6,243 nucleotides of DNA from JBBQER01 sp052148155 (GTDB lineage: Bacteria; Actinomycetota; Acidimicrobiia; IMCC26256; PALSA-610), in NCBI GenBank assembly GCA_052148155.1, contig JBKQIY010000123.1, forward strand, positions 1-6,243, in the 5' to 3' direction. The number at the start of each line of letters is the position of its first letter. Position 1 is the first letter of the stretch. The notes beneath the pieces are model-generated. The model was not told where the DNA came from and did no database searches. It saw only the letters and a program-made list of their open reading frames with translations. The translations under genes and the position numbers were made by a program. Of the stretch, positions 1 through 5,680 are shown piece after piece.

Positions 1-813
1 GCCGGACACGCCCTTGACGACCACGGGCCGCAGCCGGGTGGTGGTGGTGCCGTCACCGAGCTGACCGAAGGCGTTCAATCCCCAGCAGTTGATCGTGCCG
101 TTCTTCAGCAGCGCACAGGTATGTGCCGGAGCGGTGACCACGTTCGTGACGTTCGCGATGAATCCAGTGCCGCTCACGGCCTTCACCCTCACCGGCAGCG
201 GCGCGAACGAGGTCGTACCGTTGCCGAGTACCCCGTACTGGTTCAAGCCCCAGCAGCGGAGAGAACCGTCGGATTGCACAGAACATGCGTCGTACTGCGA
301 GACCGAGATGTTGATCTGGCCGGTGAGCGGGGCGTGGCCGGCGCCGTTGAGCACGGGGGTGGGTAGCAGGTGTTGGATGTTGGTGCCGTCGCCGAGCTCG
401 TAATAGCCGTTGTGGCCCCAGCAATCGACGCCGCCGCTGTTGAGCCGGGCACAGGTGGCGTACTTGCCGGTCGCGATCTGGGCGACACCGGTGAGCGGGC
501 CGGTCCCGGCGCTGTTCAACACCGCGACCGGGATCAGAGTGGAAGACATGGTGCCGTCGCCGAGCTGGCCGTAGGAGTTGTCTCCCCAGCAGTCGACCTC
601 ACCGTTGGCGAGGCGGGCACATGCGAAGAAGTTGCCGGTCGAAACCTGCGCGACTCCGGTCAGCGGAGCGGAACCTGCGGTGTTCAACACCTTGACCGGG
701 CTCAGACTCAGGGTCGTGGTGCCGTCGCCGAGCTCGCCGGACTCGTTGAGGCCGGCGCATTCGACGATCGCGGTCGACATCCGGGAACAGCCGGCATGTT
801 CAGTGATGGCCGC
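1..813 (-). repeat. Five RCC1-type repeats with an exact 168-bp period
   Basis: Within the RCC1 protein the first cysteine of each repeat falls at residues 45, 101, 157, 213 and 269, and the second at 55, 111, 167, 223 and 279. The step is therefore always 56 residues (168 bp). I checked the five first-cysteine codons against the DNA at 787-789, 619-621, 451-453, 283-285 and 115-117, and all read TGT. The units share short blocks (LGDGT or LGNGT, CWG) but differ elsewhere, so this is a diverged protein-level repeat and not a recent DNA duplication. The array continues past the left edge. Confidence 0.88.
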
Positions 814-921
814 GATCGAGGTGATCGTCGGACCTGCCGCGCCGGCCGGAGCGACTCCAGCGACCGTCACGGCCATGACCAGCGATGATGCGATTCCGAC
901 AATTCGTGCCGCGCGAGACAT
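1..921 (-). CDS. Secreted RCC1-like beta-propeller repeat protein (3' end outside window)
   Basis: The reading frame is open for 307 codons from an ATG at 921-919 to the window edge with no stop, so the C-terminus is missing. Residues 1-28 look like a Sec signal peptide: Arg-containing n-region (MSRAAR), hydrophobic core about residues 8-23, and an AGA/AA-type signal peptidase I site near residue 28. The rest is tandem RCC1-type repeats, recognised by CWG-x-N-x-x-G-x-LG-x-GT blocks near residues 111-124, 167-180, 223-236 and 279-292. A degenerate first copy lies near residues 45-68, where CWG has become CAG. RCC1 repeats build beta-propellers, usually seven-bladed, that act as binding platforms. 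In secreted bacterial proteins of this kind the ligand is usually unknown, and no enzymatic motif is seen. Each repeat has two cysteines nine residues apart, which suggests an intra-blade disulfide after export. The start is chosen because the signal peptide follows directly and a G-rich ribosome binding site precedes it. The repeat family is secure; the function is unknown. Confidence 0.92.
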   Translation of the reverse strand, partial: MSRAARIVGIASSLVMAVTVAGVAPAGAAGPTITSIAAITEHAGCSRMSTAIVECAGLNESGELGDGTTTLSLSPVKVLNTAGSAPLTGVAQVSTGNFFACARLANGEVDCWGDNSYGQLGDGTMSSTLIPVAVLNSAGTGPLTGVAQIATGKYATCARLNSGGVDCWGHNGYYELGDGTNIQHLLPTPVLNGAGHAPLTGQINISVSQYDACSVQSDGSLRCWGLNQYGVLGNGTTSFAPLPVRVKAVSGTGFIANVTNVVTAPAHTCALLKNGTINCWGLNAFGQLGDGTTTTRLRPVVVKGVSG

Positions 922-924
922 GTG

Positions 925-931
925 CCCCCCT
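925..931 (-). promoter_or_regulatory. G-rich ribosome binding site of the RCC1 gene
   Basis: On the minus strand AGGGGGG lies just before the ATG at 921. The spacing is 3 bases from the end of the G run, or about 5 if only AGGGG pairs with 16S rRNA. It is the only purine-rich block upstream and supports the chosen start. It is also complementary to a C-rich block at 998-1004 (see the inverted repeat entry). Confidence 0.55.
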
Positions 932-1004
932 AGTTGGTCCCAAGCACCGTAGCGCCACTGGTTCGGATGGGGAACCCTCGGTGCGGGTGGGTCGATTTAG
1001 GGGG
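926..1004 (-). other. Inverted repeat that could mask the RCC1 ribosome binding site
   Basis: In the minus-strand transcript CCCCCUA (from 1004-998) is perfectly complementary to UAGGGGG (from 932-926), which contains the Shine-Dalgarno block of the RCC1 gene. The intervening loop is 65 bases. With one bulged G, two more pairs (U-A, G-C) can extend the stem on the loop-distal side. The remainder of this 132-base gap (922-1053) shows only short 5-6 bp inverted repeats and no convincing promoter. The complementarity is seen directly; a regulatory role is inference. Confidence 0.35.
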
Positions 1005-1053
1005 CAGTGTGCCGCAATTCCGTTTCCGACCGCAACCGGAGTTCGTGGCCGGT

Positions 1054-2187
1054 TCAGATGCAGATGTGGTAGAGGTCGGCGACGTTGTCGTGCAGGATGC
1101 GGGTCCGTGTGCGCTCGTCGAGGTGGCGTGCGTGCTCGGCCAGCATCTGTTGGCTGTGGGGCCAGGTCGCGTCGCTGTGCGGGAAGTCGTTAGCCCACAT
1201 CAGCCGCTCGGAGTTCATGAGATCCGCGACGCGGAACGCGACCCAGTCGTCTTGGAACGTCAGGTAGATGTGCTCGCGGAAATGTTCGCTGGGCGGGCAG
1301 GACAACTCGCCGGCGGTCAGCCAGTTGCGATGACGGTCGTAGGCGTGGTCGGCCCGGTACATCCAATGTGGCGCCCATCCGGCGTCGGCTTCGACGCACA
1401 CGATCCGTAGCCGCGGATGACGTTCGAACACCGCACCGAAGATCATCAGACCGATGATGTCCTGGTTGGCGCGCAGGATCGTCATGAAGGTGTTGAGGCG
1501 CGGGCCCCGCACTTTGGCGAACGGCTCTTCGGTCTTGGTCGTGAGGATGTGAAACGAAGGCGGGAGGTCGAGATCGACGACCGCGTCCCAGAACTCGTCG
1601 TAGATCGGGTTGTCGTAGTCGGCCTCCGGTGGCATGCCGGGCAGCATCACGCCCCGTAGGCCGAGCGCTTTGATCGACTCGAGGTCGGCGATCCCCTCGC
1701 TCGGCGTGCGGAGGGCGGTCTGACCGAGACCGACGAGTCGTTCCGGCGAGGTGGCGCAGAACTCGGCGATCCAACGGTTGTACGCGTCGAAGCAGGCGTG
1801 TTGATAGTCGACGTCGGGGTAGTTGCATAACAACATGCCGACCGACGGGTAGATCACTTCGGCCGCGACGCCGTCGAGATCCTGGTCGGCGAGGCGGGCA
1901 ACCGGATCCCAGCCGCCGCGCCAGAGATCTTCGAAACGTTTTCCGGTGTCGAGGCGGACCTCTTCGGTCGGCCGGCCGGCCGCGGCGACGAGCCAGAACG
2001 GCACGAGGCTCTTGCCTCCATCGATGAGCATCACATCGCCCATGGTGTCGTCGTAGTGCATGCGAGGTGCTCGATCGCGATACTTCGGGTCGATGCGGTC
2101 GAGGTAGGTCCCGGCAGGTTCGGTGACGTGCGAGTCGGCCGAGATGTACGAGCCACGGGCTGGACTCGTTGTCGTATCGACCGCCAC
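1054..2187 (-). CDS. Metal-dependent amidohydrolase, amidohydrolase-2/ACMSD-like family
   Basis: A complete gene of 377 residues, starting at GTG (2187-2185) and ending at TGA (1056-1054). It is a TIM-barrel metal hydrolase or decarboxylase of the family that includes aminocarboxymuconate semialdehyde decarboxylase. Visible landmarks are ADSHVTEP at residues 17-24, giving a D18-x-H20 pair in place of the HxH seen in many relatives; His213 in PSFHIL; the segment around FERHPRLRI with Glu266 and His274; and WANDFPHSD, with Asp334 as the expected metal-binding or catalytic aspartate. Length and motif order fit the family. There is no signal peptide or membrane segment, so it should be cytoplasmic. 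The true substrate cannot be read from sequence: many actinobacteria carry several such paralogs, some tied to aromatic or sterol breakdown. It starts 75 bases after dnaE2 and may be cotranscribed, but nothing suggests a role in DNA repair. Family assignment is firm; substrate is unknown. Confidence 0.92.
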   Translation of the reverse strand: MAVDTTTSPARGSYISADSHVTEPAGTYLDRIDPKYRDRAPRMHYDDTMGDVMLIDGGKSLVPFWLVAAAGRPTEEVRLDTGKRFEDLWRGGWDPVARLADQDLDGVAAEVIYPSVGMLLCNYPDVDYQHACFDAYNRWIAEFCATSPERLVGLGQTALRTPSEGIADLESIKALGLRGVMLPGMPPEADYDNPIYDEFWDAVVDLDLPPSFHILTTKTEEPFAKVRGPRLNTFMTILRANQDIIGLMIFGAVFERHPRLRIVCVEADAGWAPHWMYRADHAYDRHRNWLTAGELSCPPSEHFREHIYLTFQDDWVAFRVADLMNSERLMWANDFPHSDATWPHSQQMLAEHARHLDERTRTRILHDNVADLYHICI

Positions 2188-2193
2188 GGTTGG

Positions 2194-2200
2194 CCTCCTC
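2194..2200 (-). promoter_or_regulatory. Strong Shine-Dalgarno site deciding the GTG start of the amidohydrolase
   Basis: The minus strand reads GAGGAGG, then six bases (CCAACC), then GTG at 2187. This near-perfect anti-16S match at ideal spacing fixes the non-ATG start. It contrasts with the absence of any such site before dnaE2. Confidence 0.85.
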
Positions 2201-2218
2201 GTCGTGATGCTCCCTGAA

Positions 2219-2232
2219 CTCTAATTACTAAG
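2219..2232 (-). promoter_or_regulatory. AT-rich island between dnaE2 and the amidohydrolase, possible promoter or operator
   Basis: The minus strand reads CTTAGTAATTAGAG here, an AT-rich block within a strongly GC-rich gap, about 30 bases before the GTG start. The core CTTAGTAATTAG is an imperfect palindrome (4 of 6 mirrored positions match), and TAGAGT fits the loose actinobacterial -10 pattern TAnnnT. No good -35 element is seen at 16-18 bases. This would fit a separate promoter, perhaps regulator-controlled, for the amidohydrolase, but the evidence is compositional only. Confidence 0.25.
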
Positions 2233-2262
2233 GTGTGGGCGCGGCACCTCTGCGAGTGGGCG

Positions 2263-5200
2263 CTAGTGGAAGTCGCGGGAGCGCAGACCGCCCTCCAGGC
2301 TGATCGGGAGGCGGGTGATCCGCCCCGCGACCACGTTGATGACACCCTGGTGTTTTTCGAGCACACCTCGCACACGCAACGCCGGTGCGCCGCGTGCAAC
2401 GGTACGGAACCGTTTCCAGACGCCCTTCGCGCAGATCACGTTCACGAGACCGGTTTCGTCCTCAAGGTTCAAGAACACGGTGCCTTTGGCGGTCGACGGT
2501 TGCTGACGGTGCGTCACCACACCTGCGACCTCGACCACGCTGCGATCCGCGAGGTCGCGCAGGTCGGCCGCGGTCACCACACCCTGGACGCACAACTCGG
2601 CGCGTACGAACTCGGTGGGGTGCTTCCCGACAGTCAGTCCCATCGACCACAGCTCGGCACCGACCGTTTCCATCTCGGTCATGCCCGGCAGCGGCGGCGC
2701 GTCGGTACCGGTGACGACGCCGGGCAAAGTTTCACTGACGGTGCCGTCGCGCCGCACGTTGGGTCGTGCGCTGCCGAGCGCGCCCGCGGCCCACAACGCG
2801 GCGCGGCGCGACTGACCGAAGCAGTGCTCGAACGCACCGGCGGTCGCGAGCACCTCCACCTGGTCGACGGTCGCGCCGGTTCGGCGCACGAAGTCTTCGA
2901 GGTCGACGAATGGACGCACGGCCCGTTCGTCGTCGACGTGGTCGAGCAGCGCGTCGTGCAACCCGCGCACCGATCGCAGCCCGAGCCGTATGGCAAGGTT
3001 CGACGGTTCGGCGTGGTATCCGCGCACCGGACGGCCGACCGCCTCGACATCGGCGGTGCGCGGCTCGAGCGTCGCGTCGCGGCGCGACGCGTTGAGATCC
3101 GGACCGAGTACCTGTACGCCGTGGCGGCGTGCGTCGCGCACGATCGTATGCGGCGAGTAGAAGCCCATCGGCTGCGCGTTCAACAACGCGGCGCCAAACT
3201 CCGCGCAGTAGTGGTACTTGATCCACGAGCTCGAGTACACGAGGTACGCGAAGCTCACCGAATGACTTTCCGGAAAACCGAAATTCGAGAACGCTTCCAG
3301 CTTCGTGTAGATCTCTTCGGCGGTGGTGCCCGTGATGCCACGTTCGGCCATTCCGGCCATCAACCGTTCGCGCATGCGGGCCATACGTGCCTGCGAGCGC
3401 TTCGATCCCATTGCTTGACGGAGCTGGTCGGCTTCGGCTGCGCTGAACCCGGCGCAATCGACCGCGAGCTGCATGAGTTGTTCTTGGAACAGCGGAACGC
3501 CGAGCGTCTTCTTCAAGCACGATTCGGTGAGCGGATGGATATACGTGATCTCCTCTTCGCCGTTACGGCGCCGGAGATACGGATGGACCGAGCCCCCCTG
3601 GATCGGGCCGGGCCGGATCAACGCGACTTCGACGACCAGGTCGTAGAAGTTGCGTGGACGCAGCCGCGGCAGCGTCGCCATCTGCGCCCGACTTTCTACC
3701 TGGAACACACCGACCGTGTCAGCGGCGCATAACAGGTCGTAGACCTCTTCTTCTTGCGGAATGGTGGCGAGATCCACGTCGACACCTTCGTACTCGCGTA
3801 CGAGATCGACGGCGATGTGCAACATCGTGAGCATGCCGAGACCGAGCAGATCGAACTTGACGAGGCCGGCCGCTGCGCAATCGTCCTTGTCCCATTGGAG
3901 TACCGAACGGCCTTCCATGCGCGCCCACTCGATCGGGCAGAACTCGAGCAGCGGACGATCGGCCATCACCATGCCACCCGAGTGGATGCCGAGGTGGCGC
4001 GGAAAGTCGAGCACTTCGGCCGCCAGCGCCAGCGCGAGTGGCGGAATGGCGGGGACGCGCGTCTGATCGGGCGGCCCGTCGAGCGGCACACCGTCTCGCG
4101 TGCGGTCCTGGGCTGTTCTTTCGAACCGCCGTTGGTATCGCGCTCCGGTGCGAACCAGCGAAGATTGCGGCGGCGTGCGCGCCGATTTCAACACCGGTTC
4201 GTTCGCGGCGAGTTCGCCGAACGCTTCGGGGCCGCCAGCCCAACGGTCGACCCATTTGCCGAGCGCGTCGGCCTGGCCGGGTGCGACCCCGGCCGCTTTG
4301 GCCATCTCCCGCAACGCGGAACGGGGCCGGTAGGTGATCACGTTCGCGACCTGCGCGGCGCGGTCACGGCCGTAACGTTCGTACACGTACTGGATCACTT
4401 CCTCGCGACGCTGATGTTCGATGTCAAGATCGATGTCGGGCGGACCGTCACGTTCGGGCGAAAGAAACCGTTCGAACAGCAGGCCCAGCTCGACCGCGTC
4501 GGCCTTGGTGACACCCAGCGCGTAACACACTGCACTGTTCGCCGCGCTTCCTCGGCCCTGACAGTAGATGTCGGAGCGGCGACAGAACTCGACGATGTCG
4601 TGCAGTAACAAGAAGTAGCCGGGAAAGCCCAACTGCTCGACCACGGTGAGCTCGTAGTCGATCTGACGTATCGCGTGCTCGTAATGGCGGTGCGAGCGCG
4701 GATAGAACACCGCCGCGCCGCGACGGACGAGCTCGCGCAACCACGACATCTCGGAATGCCCGTCGGGTACGGGGTAGTCGGGCAGGCGCGGCGCCGCGAG
4801 TTTCAAGTCGAACGCGCACATGCTCGCGATCTCGACCGTGCGTTCCACCGCGCCGGGCCAGCGCGCGAACCGTCGCTGTTGCTCGGCGGCGCTGCGCAAA
4901 TGCGCGAACGATCCCGCCGGTAACCAACCGTCGACCTCGTCGAGTGAGCGGCGGGAACGTACCGCGGCGAGCGCAGCGGCCAGCGGACGGCGCGCCGGCG
5001 TGGCGTAATGCACGTTGTTGGTCGCAACCACTTCGGTTCCGGCCCGGAGTGCGATCTGTACGAGCGCGTCGTTGCGATACCGGTCGAGTGGATCGCCGTG
5101 GTCCCACAGCTCGACGAGTACTCGATCGCGACCGAACGCGTCGACCAACTCCGCCAATGCCTTTTGGGCTGCGGCCGGGCCGTCGCGTTGCAACGTGGCG

Positions 5201-5673
5201 GGCACCGCCCCTTTGCGACAACCTGTGAGCACGAACCAGTGGTCGTTTTCACGGGCGGGAACATTGCCGCCGACGTGTACGGGAGCGCGTGCCGCGTCGG
5301 CCAGGGACGCGAGCTTGGTCCGCGGCGCACCTTTCTCGCCGGTGAGCTGCGCCTCGCTGATCGCTTTCGCGAGCCGCGCGTACCCGGCGGGACCTTGCGC
5401 GAGCACGATCAGGTGTTCCCCGGGCGGGTCAGGATTTCCGTTCGGCAACCCAACGGCGCCGAGCGTCAGTTCGGCACCGAAGACCGTCGGCAGCCCGACC
5501 GTCCGTGCGGCCTCCGCGAAGCGGACCACACCATAGAAACCGTCGTGATCGGTGAGCCCGAGCGCGCAGAGCCCGAGCCGCACCGCCTCCTCGGCCAGTT
5601 CCTCAGGGTGGTTGGCGCCATCGAGGAACGAGAAGTTCGAATGACAGTGCAGCTCGGCGTATCCGGTCGCCAT
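2263..5673 (-). CDS. dnaE2: Error-prone DNA polymerase DnaE2 (ImuC), C-family
   Basis: A complete gene of 1136 residues, ATG at 5673-5671 and TAG at 2265-2263. It is the mutagenic C-family polymerase that performs translesion synthesis with ImuB and ImuA' after DNA damage. Domains: PHP at about 1-290 (ELHCHS with H9/H11, LTDHDG at 40-45, GAEL at 66-69, NNVH at 219-222); palm and fingers at about 330-830 with CQGRGSAANS (371-380), PDIDLD (412-417), PRHLGIHSGGM (558-568), VLQWDKDD (591-598), KFDLLG (606-611), RPGPIQGG (687-694), PLFQEQLMQLA (727-737) and GFPESHS (799-805). By alignment to E. coli DnaE the catalytic aspartates are D415, D417 and D608. A helix-hairpin-helix region (about 890-960) and an OB fold (about 1045-1123) follow. 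There is no exonuclease domain. It starts 7 bases after the imuB stop without a Shine-Dalgarno site, implying translational coupling. The frame is open a further 114 codons upstream, but that stretch is imuB in another frame. An extra stretch sits at residues 491-545. Confidence 0.97.
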   Translation of the reverse strand: MATGYAELHCHSNFSFLDGANHPEELAEEAVRLGLCALGLTDHDGFYGVVRFAEAARTVGLPTVFGAELTLGAVGLPNGNPDPPGEHLIVLAQGPAGYARLAKAISEAQLTGEKGAPRTKLASLADAARAPVHVGGNVPARENDHWFVLTGCRKGAVPATLQRDGPAAAQKALAELVDAFGRDRVLVELWDHGDPLDRYRNDALVQIALRAGTEVVATNNVHYATPARRPLAAALAAVRSRRSLDEVDGWLPAGSFAHLRSAAEQQRRFARWPGAVERTVEIASMCAFDLKLAAPRLPDYPVPDGHSEMSWLRELVRRGAAVFYPRSHRHYEHAIRQIDYELTVVEQLGFPGYFLLLHDIVEFCRRSDIYCQGRGSAANSAVCYALGVTKADAVELGLLFERFLSPERDGPPDIDLDIEHQRREEVIQYVYERYGRDRAAQVANVITYRPRSALREMAKAAGVAPGQADALGKWVDRWAGGPEAFGELAANEPVLKSARTPPQSSLVRTGARYQRRFERTAQDRTRDGVPLDGPPDQTRVPAIPPLALALAAEVLDFPRHLGIHSGGMVMADRPLLEFCPIEWARMEGRSVLQWDKDDCAAAGLVKFDLLGLGMLTMLHIAVDLVREYEGVDVDLATIPQEEEVYDLLCAADTVGVFQVESRAQMATLPRLRPRNFYDLVVEVALIRPGPIQGGSVHPYLRRRNGEEEITYIHPLTESCLKKTLGVPLFQEQLMQLAVDCAGFSAAEADQLRQAMGSKRSQARMARMRERLMAGMAERGITGTTAEEIYTKLEAFSNFGFPESHSVSFAYLVYSSSWIKYHYCAEFGAALLNAQPMGFYSPHTIVRDARRHGVQVLGPDLNASRRDATLEPRTADVEAVGRPVRGYHAEPSNLAIRLGLRSVRGLHDALLDHVDDERAVRPFVDLEDFVRRTGATVDQVEVLATAGAFEHCFGQSRRAALWAAGALGSARPNVRRDGTVSETLPGVVTGTDAPPLPGMTEMETVGAELWSMGLTVGKHPTEFVRAELCVQGVVTAADLRDLADRSVVEVAGVVTHRQQPSTAKGTVFLNLEDETGLVNVICAKGVWKRFRTVARGAPALRVRGVLEKHQGVINVVAGRITRLPISLEGGLRSRDFH
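4039..4203 (-). other. dnaE2: Apparent Arg/Pro-rich insertion in the DnaE2 palm region (residues 491-545)
   Basis: The conserved helix after LGKWVDRW (471-478) is normally followed, within a few tens of residues in the DnaE2 proteins I remember, by the PRHLGIHSGG motif. Here about 80 residues separate them. The extra part is low in hydrophobics and rich in Arg, Pro, Thr and Gln, for example VRTGARYQRRFERTAQDRTR (507-526), and looks disordered or loop-like. Third codon positions are more AT-rich in this piece (8 of 19 codons at residues 504-522, including a rare AGA) than just downstream (about 4 of 21). The frame is intact through it and both flanks are normal DnaE2. The insertion size is judged from memory of relatives, not from an alignment. 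Confidence 0.5.
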
Positions 5674-5680
5674 ATATATG

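Noticed and set aside
370..888. A plus-strand open frame with periodic acidic and Gly/Val-rich repeats
   Set aside because: Its periodicity is simply the reverse complement of the RCC1 repeats in another frame; the minus-strand reading gives a signal peptide and true RCC1 motifs.
946..974. Promoter for the RCC1 gene with TACGGT as -10 and TTCCCC as -35, 17 bases apart
   Set aside because: The -10 fits TAnnnT and the spacing is right, but the -35 is poor and such matches are common by chance in GC-rich DNA.
1034..1054. Hairpin AACCGG/CCGGTT overlapping the amidohydrolase stop as a terminator
   Set aside because: The stem is only 6 bp with a 9-base loop and no run of T follows on the minus strand.
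2231..2249. Hairpin AGGTG/CACCT after dnaE2 as a terminator
   Set aside because: The stem is only 5 bp, and the following sequence (TAGTAATTAG) is AT-rich but not a T run; termination here is possible but not supported.
2233..3732. A 499-codon open frame on the plus strand opposite dnaE2
   Set aside because: It lies antisense to the most conserved part of DnaE2, shows no recognisable domain, and is the usual consequence of high third-position GC leaving the opposite strand free of stops.
3754..4608. A 284-codon plus-strand open frame opposite dnaE2
   Set aside because: It is antisense to the DnaE2 catalytic region, has no domain or ribosome binding site, and DnaE2 is certain here.
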